From an uncultured Cohaesibacter sp. (GTDB lineage Bacteria; Pseudomonadota; Alphaproteobacteria; Rhizobiales; Cohaesibacteraceae): a DNA stretch of 64,000 nucleotides. Position numbers and translations under genes: made by a program. Under the pieces are notes generated by a model that did not search any database, had not been told where the DNA came from, and was given only the letters and a program-made list of their open reading frames with translations. Each line of letters opens with the position of its first letter. Position 1 is the stretch's first letter. This document shows positions 17,929 to 26,989 of the stretch, one piece after another. The stretch spans positions 744,001-808,000 of the forward strand of contig NZ_OY762905.1 of NCBI RefSeq assembly GCF_963666525.1. Direction: 5' to 3'.

Positions 17929-18431
17929 GGGGGATCCTTCTCTCTTCTTTGATCTTCAGTCCCTAGAAATAAGGCGATGGGCTGCCCAGACAAGCCATAA
18001 GGCGGCAATAAGGCAATCTGCTGGCGAATATTAAAAGAAAGAACGTTAACAGCAGCGCAAGAATGCCAGCACAACCGACAAAAAAGCGACAGACAAAAAA
18101 AAGCCATCCGAGGATCTGTTGATCATCAGGATGGCCGGCGTTCCCGAATTCGGGAAGTCTTAGAAGAGCCGTGGCACCAGACTAATGGAGTCCGATCCGG
18201 CGCCAGTGGATCTGTTAATCCCATTTTTACACTATTCCACGATTGCCCACAACGAAAACCCGTCATTAACCTTAACTGCACTGTTGGAAATGCCCGCCCC
18301 CGATTTGTCCGGTTCAACCCCAACGTTTGGCACGTCCCCTGCTTCGTATCAGTCGCAAGACAAAAACGACCCCTGTTCTGCCCCATGATGAAACAGATTG
18401 GATGCGGAACTGCCCCAGATAGAGACTCGAC
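17929..18431. other. 503-base region between divergent rhomboid and PAS genes
   Basis: Holds the rhomboid leader, a minus-strand terminator with three upstream stem-loops (18095-18205, described separately) and, from about 18240, the promoter area of the PAS gene. No protein-coding gene is supported. The long minus-strand open frame here is antisense to the PAS gene and lacks family features. Confidence 0.5.
18095..18222 (-). ncRNA. candidate small RNA (or attenuated leader) with intrinsic terminator
   Basis: Reading the minus strand from about 18222: a hairpin with nested stems (18199-18205 with 18172-18178, and inside it GACT/AGTC); a perfect 16-base palindrome (18141-18156); then a terminator stem GCCATCC/GGATGGC (18103-18109 with 18129-18135) followed by eight T residues (18102-18095). 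No minus-strand gene ends here, so the terminator belongs to a short orphan transcript or to the rhomboid leader. A weak -10 (TAGTGT) lies near 18229-18234. Confidence 0.45.
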
Positions 18432-19091
18432 ATGAAACATCAGGTAACGCGCGAACTGTTTTCCTATTGGGATGGACTGAGAGGCGGACGAACTGCCCCT
18501 GAGCGCAGCGATATTGACCCGGCTGAAATTCACCAGATCCTTGGCGACACCTTCATACTGGAATATGATAATGAAAACAGCCTGACTTTCCGTCTGGCAG
18601 GCACTCGCCTGTGTGGCTCCTTCTGCCGCGAACTCAAAGGCCGCAATTTCTATGACTTGTGGAGCACGGAAGATCTTTCGAGCATGAAGCTGTTGTTGAC
18701 GGCTGTTGTCGAAGACGAAGCCGCGGCCGTCATAGGGTTCAAGGGCAAGACCGAACGCAATCAGGAACTGGAGTTTGAAGCGATCCTGCTGCCGTTGCGC
18801 CACTACGGCCAGCCAAGGAGCCGGCTGCTCGGTGCGGCCAGCCCAGTTGACATGCCATACTGGATCGGCATCTGGCCGGTGCGGGAACTGTCCATCTCCT
18901 CCATGCGCCTGATCTGGCCTGACGAACGGCCCGCCTTCATGCGCACCCAGGAGCAGCCGCCCAAGGCTCAGCACAACTTCGGCCTCACCCCGACCACCTC
19001 GATCCTGTCGCCAGTCGTCGGCCATGCCCACATCCGACCGGAGCGCCGGATCGGCCATCTGACGGTCATCGAAGGCGGTCGCAGCGATTGA
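18432..19091 (+). CDS. PAS domain protein (PAS_5 / alphaproteobacterial type)
   Basis: 219 aa. The N-terminal 150 residues follow the PAS_5 pattern of Rhizobiales proteins: LFSYWDGLRGGRTAPERSDIDPAEI, then FRLAGTRLCGSFCREL and GRNFYDLW. PAS_5 proteins are stand-alone and of unproven function, possibly sensory. The C-terminal 60 residues are less conserved. A double-PilZ protein follows on the same strand, and the two often neighbour each other in Rhizobiales genomes (recalled). The antisense frame is an artefact. Confidence 0.85.
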   Translation: MKHQVTRELFSYWDGLRGGRTAPERSDIDPAEIHQILGDTFILEYDNENSLTFRLAGTRLCGSFCRELKGRNFYDLWSTEDLSSMKLLLTAVVEDEAAAVIGFKGKTERNQELEFEAILLPLRHYGQPRSRLLGAASPVDMPYWIGIWPVRELSISSMRLIWPDERPAFMRTQEQPPKAQHNFGLTPTTSILSPVVGHAHIRPERRIGHLTVIEGGRSD

Positions 19092-19251
19092 TTGGCACCA
19101 CATCCACAACACAACCCTAGGGTATAGTGATTTATTTACGATAGCTTTGAATGAAGCATGCTGACACAAGGCTTTGTTAACCATGCGGGGAATAGGATGG
19201 CGTAACGTTCGTCCATCGTGTCCAACCCTGGCCGGGAAGCAGTCTGTCCTT

Positions 19252-19860
19252 ATGTCGGCAATAGCGAGAAAATCTGTTCTACCGCGCATTACCGAGCGCC
19301 GTCGTCATCAACGCGTGAAAGTGAACCTTCTGGGTCGCTTCATGCTTGAGAACAAGACGGAGTATCCGTGCCAGGTCATCAACATGTCGCCAGGCGGCAT
19401 GGCCATGATCACGCCGATCCGGGGTGAAATCGGTGAACGGGTGATTGCCTATATCGACCACATCGGCCGCATTGAAGGCAAGATCGTACGCAAGATCGAA
19501 GGCGGCTTCGCCGTCACCATCGATGCGACCCTGCGCAAGCGGGACAAATTGGCCTCTCAGCTCACATGGCTTGCCAACCGCCATCTTCTGGACCTGCCGG
19601 AAGATCGCCGCCATGAACGTCGCCAGCCAAAGCATCCGATCACCAAGCTGATCCTTGCGGATGGCTCGGAACACATCTGCCGTGTACTCGACCTGTCCCT
19701 CTCCGGTGCTGCCATCAAGACCACTGCTCGCCCGGCAGTTGGCAAGGAAGTCAACATCGGCAAGATCCGTGCCCGCGTGGTTCGCCACCTCGAGGATGGC
19801 CTGGCTGTCGAATTCTCAGCCGTACAGGATAGCTCCGCGATCGACCGGAACCTGCGATAG
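19252..19860 (+). CDS. protein with two PilZ domains
   Basis: Probable cyclic-di-GMP effector, 202 aa. The first PilZ has RRRHQR with NMSPGG (residues 16-75). The second has RRHERRQ with DLSLSG (residues 115-180). Both carry the RxxxR and (D/N)xSxxG c-di-GMP-binding signatures. The start at 19252 is chosen from the length of the core; ATG 19183 has no better ribosome site. No output domain is present, so it may act by protein contact. The GGDEF-EAL protein at 34511 could influence its ligand level, though they are not linked. Confidence 0.85.
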   Translation: MSAIARKSVLPRITERRRHQRVKVNLLGRFMLENKTEYPCQVINMSPGGMAMITPIRGEIGERVIAYIDHIGRIEGKIVRKIEGGFAVTIDATLRKRDKLASQLTWLANRHLLDLPEDRRHERRQPKHPITKLILADGSEHICRVLDLSLSGAAIKTTARPAVGKEVNIGKIRARVVRHLEDGLAVEFSAVQDSSAIDRNLR

Positions 19861-20424
19861 GCAGGCTCCCCTTCCCCTGCTCATGTTAAGGGATCGGACT
19901 TCCTATTGAGGTCCGACTAAAGGCGTTTGCCTGCCCCAAAGGCATTCCCCGAGCAGTATCGGCAAAGTTATTCGCCGAAATAATGCAACAAAAATCGGCT
20001 TTTTCAATTTTTTTGCCGCCAGAAACAAGCAGCAGCACAACTCTTTTTGCGATAAATTTTTCACAGCGCAAATCTATTGGTGCAATTCCATTTGCTACCA
20101 CACGTGCCAAACAATGCTCTGGACGCTCTCCTTCCATGACAACGCAGCCAGCTTCCCTGCACACCCAAGAATTCAAAACATTGATATTTATACGTTTTTT
20201 ATCATTACAATTTTAATTGAAATTGACTCTGACTTTACGCAAATTAACATCGAATTAAAACTCAATTTCATTCAAATGCCATTAAAATAAAAATACAATT
20301 CAATTTAAATATAAGTAGAATTTTACTACAGTTTACAAATTTTTTTACTCAAATTTCGCAGCGAATATTCGATAAATATCAAATGAATACTTCTAATAAT
20401 CTCCCATAACGACGGGAGATAAAA
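19861..20424. other. 564-base intergenic region, right part very AT-rich
   Basis: Begins with a TCGGAC/GTCCGA hairpin (19894-19916) that may end the PilZ transcript. From about 20180 to 20400 the sequence is extremely AT-rich with many A/T tracts, and leads into the BTLCP gene, whose promoter must be here. I see no gene in it. Confidence 0.45.
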
Positions 20425-21006
20425 ATGAAGAAACGCATTTGGGGATTTGCTTTTTTCAGCCTTGCCTGCCTTGCCATGCCTTGGGAAGCGGCGGCTGCCA
20501 GTTACTCACCATTCATGACCATTACGGGCCTGACGTCGGCTCCGATCGGGCATGTCAACTTCTGCCGGAATTATCCGTCGGAATGCAATCTTTCATTCAA
20601 TTCGGATCAGGCCGTGAAGCTGTCCAAGGCGAGCTGGACCAAGCTGATCGAGATCAATACCTATGTGAATGACTCTGTCCGACCGGTGACGGACGAGGAA
20701 CAATACAAAACGGAAGAGCTGTGGACCTATCCCGGGGCAGCAGGCGACTGCGAAGACTTCGCCCTGCTCAAACGGCGTATGCTCATCAAGGCCGGTTGGC
20801 CTACAACCGCACTTCTTATCACGGTCGTCAAGGAAAAGAACGGCAATGGCCATGCAGTTCTGACCGTGCGCACGGATAGGGGCGATCTCATCCTAGACAA
20901 TCAGGATCCGCGGATCCTGCCATGGGACAAAACCCCCTATCACTACATCAAGCGCCAGGCTGCGCTTCACCCCTCACAGTGGACCGCCATTGCTGACACT
21001 CGCTAA
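20425..21006 (+). CDS. secreted transglutaminase-like cysteine peptidase (BTLCP, C93 type)
   Basis: 193 aa, exported (signal peptide to about residue 25, cleavage near AAA-S). The catalytic triad is visible: C109 in GDCEDFALLK, H143 in GHAVLTV and D158 in LDNQD. This family (bacterial transglutaminase-like cysteine proteinase) is common in Rhizobiales. Relatives in other groups act on c-di-GMP-linked adhesin release (LapG), but that is only family knowledge. GGGAGA lies five bases before the start. Two terminators follow. Confidence 0.9.
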   Translation: MKKRIWGFAFFSLACLAMPWEAAAASYSPFMTITGLTSAPIGHVNFCRNYPSECNLSFNSDQAVKLSKASWTKLIEINTYVNDSVRPVTDEEQYKTEELWTYPGAAGDCEDFALLKRRMLIKAGWPTTALLITVVKEKNGNGHAVLTVRTDRGDLILDNQDPRILPWDKTPYHYIKRQAALHPSQWTAIADTR

Positions 21007-21011
21007 TGAGG

Positions 21012-21037
21012 AAGAGCCCTCGACGGCTCTTTCTTGC
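21012..21037 (+). terminator. terminator after the BTLCP gene
   Basis: Stem AAGAGCC/GGCTCTT (21012-21018 with 21025-21031), six-base loop, followed by a short T-rich run. It begins six bases past the stop codon. Confidence 0.7.
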
Positions 21038-21096
21038 TCACACTTTGCTTTGCAAGCCTGATCGCGTCCCCACATCCCGTCCATTGCGATCAGGAT

Positions 21097-21129
21097 GGGC
21101 CAGTCGTCCCCGCGACTGGCCCTTTTTTT
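21097..21129 (+). terminator. strong intrinsic terminator
   Basis: Perfect ten-base-pair stem (21097-21106 with 21113-21122), six-base loop, followed by seven T residues. It lies between the BTLCP gene and the convergent carbonic anhydrase gene and reads rightward. Confidence 0.85.
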
Positions 21130-21152
21130 CGTCCATTGCGAAAGGGACTGGA

Positions 21153-21680
21153 TCAGAGCGGCTTCAGCTCCGCTGCGAAGCGTTTCCAGTTGAGCACATA
21201 ATTGGCTGCTGAGCGCCGCAACTTGTCGATCGCCTCTTCATCGAGCGTCCGCACGACCTTGCCGGGCATTCCCATGACCAGCGAATTGTCCGGAATGACC
21301 TTGCCCTCCGGAATCAGCGCCTTGGCACCGATAAGGCAATTGCGGCCGATCCTTGCGTGATTCAGTACCACCGCACCCATGCCAATCAGCGAATTGTCGC
21401 CGATCGTGCAGCCATGCAGGATTACATTGTGACCGATGGTGCAATCGGCGCCAATGGTCAGAGGCGCGCCCATATCGGTGTGCAGGGTGCTGCCTTCCTG
21501 AATATTGCTTCGGTCACCAATCGTCAGCGGTTCATTGTCACCCCTGAGGACTGCGCCGAACCATACGCTGGCGTCCTGACCAAGAATGACCTTGCCGATG
21601 AGGCTGGCGTTTGGTGCCACCCAATAGGAACCATCCTCCGGCACGCTTGGTTTGAACTCTCCGAGTTGATAAAGGGTCAC
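21153..21680 (-). CDS. gamma-class carbonic anhydrase family protein
   Basis: Left-handed beta-helix hexapeptide protein, 175 aa. The three zinc-binding His are H67 (LHTDMG), H84 (IGHNV) and H89 (ILHG), and the trimer-forming hexapeptide repeats (IGxxxxIG pattern) run through residues 25-140. The C-terminal helix is present (ANYVLNWKRFAAEL). The GTG at 21680 has AAGG eight bases upstream and fits the family start (TLYQLGE); a GTG three codons earlier is possible. Activity as a carbonic anhydrase or as a complex I-associated subunit is family knowledge. Confidence 0.9.
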   Translation of the reverse strand: MTLYQLGEFKPSVPEDGSYWVAPNASLIGKVILGQDASVWFGAVLRGDNEPLTIGDRSNIQEGSTLHTDMGAPLTIGADCTIGHNVILHGCTIGDNSLIGMGAVVLNHARIGRNCLIGAKALIPEGKVIPDNSLVMGMPGKVVRTLDEEAIDKLRRSAANYVLNWKRFAAELKPL

Positions 21681-21746
21681 GGCTTCCACCTTTCAGAACT
21701 GTCTGGCTATCGTTGCGTCAACTGATAGCCAGTGTCGACAGCGAGA

Positions 21747-22085
21747 TCAACTCATTGCGTTGGCAGCAACCGAAAGAACGTTGAGCAGCAGCACCCCGGA
21801 ACAGGCGCTCCAGACACTGGCAATTGCAGAAGAGCCAAAAAGCCAGCCAATCGGCCGGTTCTCAAGCCGCCGCCCGCGCAGAGCATTGCGCATGATGATG
21901 AAGGGACCGGCAAAGGTGCAGATGATCACCGAGGCAAACACCCCCGGCCAGCTGTTGATTGTCACGCGGAACCCGGCCGGTCGCCGCGCCATGATCTGAT
22001 AGAGGCTGGCCAGAATACCGGCGCAGACAAAGCCCACCGAGGTGACATAAACAAGTGCGAACAATTCAGGTCCCACGACTTCCAT
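21747..22085 (-). CDS. small inner-membrane protein of unknown function
   Basis: 112 aa with three hydrophobic helices (about residues 6-29, 45-68 and 82-105) and a short basic loop between the second and third. I do not recognise the family. It lies 66 bases upstream of the carbonic anhydrase gene on the same strand, so it may be co-transcribed. The ATG at 22085 is the best start. Confidence 0.65.
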   Translation of the reverse strand: MEVVGPELFALVYVTSVGFVCAGILASLYQIMARRPAGFRVTINSWPGVFASVIICTFAGPFIIMRNALRGRRLENRPIGWLFGSSAIASVWSACSGVLLLNVLSVAANAMS

Positions 22086-22471
22086 CCTTTTCTGGTTGGG
22101 CCAGGTGCCAGGTGCGTCGCATACCAGTCGCGCCAGATGCCAGTTACGCCGAAAGCAGGGCAACCAGTGATCCGATGGTCCGCGTTGCCCTTTCCAAATT
22201 GGGTCAATTCTGCGTCAAACGGCAATCCCGACGGCCACACTGTCCCATTGTGACACAAAGGCCAATTTCCTCTTAACAAAGGAGCAAGACTTGTGCCGAC
22301 AGAAATGTCGCCCTTGCTGTCTGAGCGTCTCTCCCCGGAGACAAAAGCAAAGCGGTTGTGTGCGTAGTTCCGTTTGGATGATTGAAGCTTTGCAGGGGAT
22401 TGCCTAGAGTCATCGCGAATCCCGGCGCACTTTTCCTGCCCATTTCTGCCCATGACCAAAATGAGAATTCG
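22086..22471. other. 386-base region between divergent genes
   Basis: Contains the 5' regions of the small membrane protein (leftward) and the next gene (rightward). I see no clear promoter, repeat or gene. Confidence 0.4.
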
Positions 22472-23176
22472 ATGCAGCATCAGACACCGGAAGAACAGGG
22501 TTCGGCACAGCGATGGATCTTCTTCATTCTGATCGCCGGCCTGATCGCTATCACATTTCTCTATGTGCTCAGTCGTGTCTTTGAATATTCAGGCCCAAGC
22601 CTGATCAACAGCCCCTACAGCTTCGAGACTTCGCCCCGCCAGATCACCATTGGCGAAAGACGCCTGTCGGTGCCGGAAAACGTCATCAGAAGTGCAGACC
22701 AGCGCGCCGCAAATACCCTCAAACAGCTTGATCTGGTGTTCCTTTGGCCAACATTGGAAGGCTTCAGTCGCGAGAAGCAGGTCGCCTTCAGTGACGCAAC
22801 CGAAGCCTCCAGCCTGCTCTTTGTCTCGCTCAGTCAGCCCAAGGAGCTATTGCAGAGCTCCGAACGACTGTTCAGCGTCTACAGCCAGTTTTTCACAGGT
22901 ACGCCGATCAAGGGGCCAGCCACACTCATCGGCTTCGAAATGGACAAGGCATCCGGATTTGGCGGCGAGACCATCTATTTCAAGCCGGAAGCAACCGAAC
23001 CTTTCGTCGCCCGCTGCATCGCCTCAAACGACAAGGAGCCGGCCTTTTGCATGCGGGAGATTGCTCTTGGCGGCAGTCTTCAGGTGAGCTACCGGTTCCG
23101 CCCACATCTGCTCAACTATTGGAAAAGCCTAGATGCAGCACTGCTTGAGCGATTGAACCGATTCCTTCTGCCCTAG
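22472..23176 (+). CDS. membrane-anchored protein of unknown function
   Basis: 234 aa, one N-terminal transmembrane helix (about residues 16-37: WIFFILIAGLIAITFLYVL) and a large periplasmic domain. The soluble part has a conserved-looking ERRLSVPENVIR segment, which occurs in uncharacterised Rhizobiales proteins, and two Cys about ten residues apart near residue 198. The start at 22472 is preceded by GAGAA. It has a monocistronic layout, convergent with the DUF3126 gene. I do not know its function. Confidence 0.65.
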   Translation: MQHQTPEEQGSAQRWIFFILIAGLIAITFLYVLSRVFEYSGPSLINSPYSFETSPRQITIGERRLSVPENVIRSADQRAANTLKQLDLVFLWPTLEGFSREKQVAFSDATEASSLLFVSLSQPKELLQSSERLFSVYSQFFTGTPIKGPATLIGFEMDKASGFGGETIYFKPEATEPFVARCIASNDKEPAFCMREIALGGSLQVSYRFRPHLLNYWKSLDAALLERLNRFLLP

Positions 23177-23311
23177 CGTAAACCGTCAGCGTAAACCGTC
23201 GGCCAATGACCAAAAAAGGCTGCCGCCCCGGAAGGGGATCGACAGCCTTGAATTTTGGATCGGCTCTACGGCTTGATCATCGACACGGTAACAGGGCGTT
23301 ACCATGCGGCA

Positions 23312-23527
23312 TCAGGCTTCTTCCAGATCGTAATCGAGAATCGCCATGGAGAAGTTATAGGACAAATCACCATCTTCCTCATCGCGGAACAGCACGCCGA
23401 CAAAATCGTCTTCTACATAGACCTCGGCGGAATCATCCTTGCGCGGACGGGCGCGCACTTCGAGGTTGGCAGACTGAAGGGTCTTGCGCATGAAAGCTTG
23501 AAGTTTTGCCAGTTCGGTCTTGTCCAA
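23312..23527 (-). CDS. DUF3126 family protein
   Basis: Short cytoplasmic protein, 71 aa, matching DUF3126 (VRARPRKDDSAEVYVEDDFVGVLFRDEEDGDLSYNF-like core, here split over residues 25-60). The start is a TTG at 23527, chosen because AGGAGG lies five bases upstream; a GTG nine codons further upstream has no ribosome site. The family has no known role and is typical of Rhizobiales and Rhodobacterales. It is probably in one transcript with cysE, upstream of it on the same strand. Confidence 0.88.
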   Translation of the reverse strand: MDKTELAKLQAFMRKTLQSANLEVRARPRKDDSAEVYVEDDFVGVLFRDEEDGDLSYNFSMAILDYDLEEA

Positions 23528-23731
23528 AATAGCCTCCTGCAGGTTACACAACACTGATCATAATAGACCAATCCAGGATTGATCAAAAATCCGGCGGGGG
23601 TAAGACCCCACCTGGAACTCATGACCGGTTGAGTGGCATAGCACACATGCAGAGTAAAGCCGGTTTCCACATGATTTCAAGTTTTTCTGCATGGATAAGC
23701 GGACAAATGAGCACACAACCACCGTTGAGGC

Positions 23732-24559
23732 TCAATCCGTGTCCCGAAGAATCTGATCCATGCTGATGGCTGGCTCGGCGCAACCGGCCTGTCCGACGAC
23801 CTTGGCCGGAACCCCGGCCACCGTGGTGTTGTGCGGCACTGCCTTGAGCACCACCGAACCGGACGCCACGCGGGAGCAATTGCCGATCTCGATGTTGCCC
23901 AGCACCTTGGCTCCGGCACCGATCAGCACGCCATGGCGGATCTTCGGATGCCGATCTCCGTCCTCCTTGCCCGTACCACCCAGTGTAACGCCCTGAAGGA
24001 TAGAGACATCATCCTCCAGAACCGCGGTTTCGCCGATGACGATCCCGGTCGCATGGTCAAAGAAAATGCCCTTGCCGAAAGATACCCGCGGGTGAATGTC
24101 CACCTGATAGACCTGGGAACTGACGCTCTGCAAATAGAAGGCAAAATCCCTGCGGCCGTTCTTGTAGAGCCAGTTGGCCAGACGATGGGTCTGGATCGCA
24201 TGGAACCCCTTGAAATAGAGGATCGGATCGACAAACCGCTCGCAGGCCGGGTCACGATCGGCGACAGCCCGAATATCGGCGCGCATCGCTTCGGCTATGA
24301 ACGGGTCAGCTTCGCAGGCTTCGCGATAGGCCTGCCGGATCGCTTCCGAATCCATGGCAGGATTGTGCAAGCGATCGACAATGCGATGAATGACCGCGTT
24401 TTCCAGCCGCTTGTGACTGAGGATGGTTGAATAGATGAAACTGCTAAGCACCGGTTCGGTGCGCACGATAGTCTCGGCTTCCGCACGCACGCGCTCCCAA
24501 ACAGGGTCGATGACGTTGGGCTGTGTGTAAGCGCTGTGGCTAAGGCTTGCCTCTACCAT
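23732..24559 (-). CDS. cysE: serine O-acetyltransferase
   Basis: First step of cysteine synthesis: acetyl-CoA plus serine to O-acetylserine. 275 aa. An N-terminal helical domain (residues 1-140) precedes a left-handed beta-helix with DIHPRVSFGKGIFFDHATGIVIG and the CoA-binding hexapeptide repeats to residue 235. The ATG at 24559 has GGAG five bases upstream. The C-terminal tail ends in an Asp rather than the usual Ile seen in CysK-binding CysE proteins, so a cysteine-synthase complex may not form the classical way. Confidence 0.95.
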   Translation of the reverse strand: MVEASLSHSAYTQPNVIDPVWERVRAEAETIVRTEPVLSSFIYSTILSHKRLENAVIHRIVDRLHNPAMDSEAIRQAYREACEADPFIAEAMRADIRAVADRDPACERFVDPILYFKGFHAIQTHRLANWLYKNGRRDFAFYLQSVSSQVYQVDIHPRVSFGKGIFFDHATGIVIGETAVLEDDVSILQGVTLGGTGKEDGDRHPKIRHGVLIGAGAKVLGNIEIGNCSRVASGSVVLKAVPHNTTVAGVPAKVVGQAGCAEPAISMDQILRDTD

Positions 24560-24848
24560 AATATCTCCGTTTCCCGCATCCGGGCGAAACGACACCATGT
24601 CGAAGTGCGCCCCTCGTGAGCCGCAAGGGGCATCATTGTCAGTTGCTCATCGGGTCCACTGAGATGGACCTGTCTTTCTGGCATCCCCGGCAAAAAGGGA
24701 GTTTGCCGAAATCACCTAGTCCGTTCGCATGCCTTTTGTTTGGCATACAATCCCGCTACAGATAGGCTGCGTAACATGGGTCTTCAAGAATAAAAACCCA
24801 CTCTTTTAGGCCTTGAGTAAAAAATTATCCCACAAAGTTAGCACACAT

Positions 24849-25649
24849 ATGACCGACACCCAAAATTCAGACAAGATCCTGATCGAGCGCAGCGGTGCCA
24901 TCGGCCGCATTGTCATCAACAACGAAGCCAAGCGGAACGCCGTTACGCTGGCCATGTGGCAGGCCATCCCCTCCGCGCTCAGGGAGCTTGATGCCGATCC
25001 AGCCATTCATGTCATCGTCCTTGAAGGACGTGGCGACAAGGCCTTCGTCTCCGGCGCCGACATTTCCGAATTTGACACGGTGCGCAAGGATACCCCTTCG
25101 GCAGCCCACTACGACGACGTCAATGCCGAATGCTACCGCGTGGTCCGGCAGGCATCCAAACCAACCATCGCGCTCATCAAGGGCTTCTGCATGGGAGGCG
25201 GCTTCGGCTTGGCGGCAGCCTGCGACCTGCGCCTCTCCAATGAAGCCGGGAAATTCGGCATTCCCGCCGCAAAACTCGGGATCGGCTACCCCACCCGCGC
25301 CATCGCCGACGTGGTCTCCATCGTCGGACCGGCCAACGCACGGGAGATCTATCTCACGGCAAAGGTCTACAGCGCCGCAGAGGCCCAGAGGATCGGCTTT
25401 CTCAATGGGGTCTTTGCCGACGAAAGCTTCGACGCAGAGGCTGCGGCCTATTGCCAGTCGGTCGCCCGCCTCGCTCCGCTCAGCGCCAGCTACCACAAGG
25501 CAGGCATCAACAATGCCATTGCACAGGAAGGCTGCATTTCCCTTGACGCACTGTTCGCCATGGCCAGCACATGCCTTGACAGCGAGGACTACAAGGAAGG
25601 ACGCCGTGCCTTTGCCGAGAAGCGGGCTCCCGTCTTTGAAGGCAGATAG
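24849..25649 (+). CDS. enoyl-CoA hydratase/isomerase family protein
   Basis: Crotonase-fold CoA enzyme, 266 aa. The oxyanion-hole segments are visible (FVSGADISEF at residues 67-76 and KGFCMGGGFGLAAACD near 111-126). The position of the second catalytic Glu falls in IPAAKLGIGYP, where no Glu is seen, so it may not be a canonical hydratase (isomerase, hydrolase or other). It is convergent with an alpha/beta hydrolase gene across a shared terminator. Substrate unknown. Confidence 0.85.
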   Translation: MTDTQNSDKILIERSGAIGRIVINNEAKRNAVTLAMWQAIPSALRELDADPAIHVIVLEGRGDKAFVSGADISEFDTVRKDTPSAAHYDDVNAECYRVVRQASKPTIALIKGFCMGGGFGLAAACDLRLSNEAGKFGIPAAKLGIGYPTRAIADVVSIVGPANAREIYLTAKVYSAAEAQRIGFLNGVFADESFDAEAAAYCQSVARLAPLSASYHKAGINNAIAQEGCISLDALFAMASTCLDSEDYKEGRRAFAEKRAPVFEGR

Positions 25650-25690
25650 TCCGGCCCGCAGCACCAGAAAGTGACGCCGACCGGAAACAT

Positions 25691-25728
25691 AAGAAAGGGA
25701 ACAGCGGCCAGACCGTGCTCCCTTTCTT
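25691..25728. terminator. bidirectional terminator between convergent genes
   Basis: A ten-base-pair stem AAGAAAGGGA/TCCCTTTCTT (25691-25700 with 25719-25728) with an 18-base loop lies between the convergent enoyl-CoA hydratase and hydrolase genes. A/T-rich ends serve both directions. Confidence 0.65.
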
Positions 25729-25753
25729 GCTAGCCGATAGTGCCTTGGGAGCG

Positions 25754-26503
25754 TTACGCCTCGGCGAAGAACTCCAGAACGGCCTTCTTAAAAACCTTGT
25801 CCCCGACAGCGACCATGTGGTCCCGCCCGGGAATATCGCAGATGCGGGCATCCGGCAGCACATCCGCCAGCTCCTTGGCTGTGCCCGCAATGGCATCACG
25901 CGTGCCAACGGCCACCAGCGCAGGCACCTGCAGCTTGGACAATTCATCGACCGAAATCTTCTGACGTGCAGACCCCATGCAAGCAGCAAGAGCCAGCCGA
26001 TCGCTCTTGGTCTGGTCGGCAAACTGGCGAAAAGCCCGCCCGACCGCACTGGTCGCCTTGGCTCCGTCTTCTGCCTTCAGTGCATCGATGATCGGTTGCG
26101 GGTCGCCCGTGCCGTTGATCATGCCACCGCCAAGTCCACCAAATACCACCTTCTTGACCCGCTCGGGGTATTTCAGCGATAGGAAGGCCGATATTCTGGC
26201 CCCCATGGAATAGCCCATCACATAGGCCTGCTCGATACCGAGATGGTCCAGCAAGGCCCGGGCATCTTCTGCCATCAAAGGCGACGAATATAGCGCCGGA
26301 TCATAGAGCTTCTGACTCTCCCCATGGCCGCGATTGTCAATCGCCAGCACACGATAACCGGCGCGGGTCAGGGTCTGAACCCAGCCCGGATTGACCCAGT
26401 TGACCATCTTGTTGGAAGCAAAGCCGTGAATGAGCAGAACCGGTTCGCCAGCTCCCTCGTCGAGATAGGAAATCGTGTAATCGTCTGATTTGAAATAGGG
26501 CAT
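25754..26503 (-). CDS. alpha/beta hydrolase
   Basis: 249 aa. The catalytic Ser S99 lies in GYSMGA, with D203 in GTRDAIAG and H229 in GRDHMV completing the triad. The oxyanion HGFAS (residues 26-30) and the GHGES motif (residues 59-63) are typical of small esterases or hydrolases. Substrate unknown. Ends at the bidirectional terminator. Confidence 0.88.
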   Translation of the reverse strand: MPYFKSDDYTISYLDEGAGEPVLLIHGFASNKMVNWVNPGWVQTLTRAGYRVLAIDNRGHGESQKLYDPALYSSPLMAEDARALLDHLGIEQAYVMGYSMGARISAFLSLKYPERVKKVVFGGLGGGMINGTGDPQPIIDALKAEDGAKATSAVGRAFRQFADQTKSDRLALAACMGSARQKISVDELSKLQVPALVAVGTRDAIAGTAKELADVLPDARICDIPGRDHMVAVGDKVFKKAVLEFFAEA

Positions 26504-26752
26504 GTCAAAATTGGATTCACATTGAGAAAAAAAGAAAGCTGTCGCTCACACCTGAGTCTTCTTAGCAGCTTGGCAAAAAAGCGCAATCGCGAAACGAGGC
26601 GATTGGAGCAGCCCCTGCTGGAAAAGCCGCAGAGAATATACGTATATCTTTGGATAGGGGCAAGGTTTATCCGGACAGACAATAGGAATCTCTAGCGCAA
26701 AGCCTTATGGTTATCGGCATACGGAATCCATTGCAAAAGAAAGCGGTTTACA

Positions 26753-26989
26753 ATGGCCAGCTCGAATATTCCCCATTTCAAGAATGATCAGGGCGTACCG
26801 GTGATCCATATCGGGTCGAAGGAATTCCAGTGTATTGGCGCGACGCCGCCTCAGGATCACCCGCACATCTTTCTCGACATGGGCGATGCGGAAGAAATCC
26901 TCTGCCCCTATTGCTCGACCCTCTACAAATATGACGAAGATCTCGGCCCGACCACGACCCGTCCTGTGGGCTGCTTCCACGAAGACTGA
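26753..26989 (+). CDS. zinc-finger domain protein (NDUFS6-type CHCC)
   Basis: 78 aa with the CHCC zinc-binding pattern: C27, H37, C51 and C54 (PYCSTLYKY). Mitochondrial NDUFS6 is a complex I subunit, and its bacterial relatives of this size are widespread in Alphaproteobacteria. It is followed at 27292 by an FAD monooxygenase, with a short unassigned reading frame between. Confidence 0.88.
   Translation: MASSNIPHFKNDQGVPVIHIGSKEFQCIGATPPQDHPHIFLDMGDAEEILCPYCSTLYKYDEDLGPTTTRPVGCFHED

Noticed and set aside
18126-19289. Long minus-strand open frame over the PAS gene
   Set aside because: It is antisense to a clear PAS_5 gene, low in family features and has no ribosome site.
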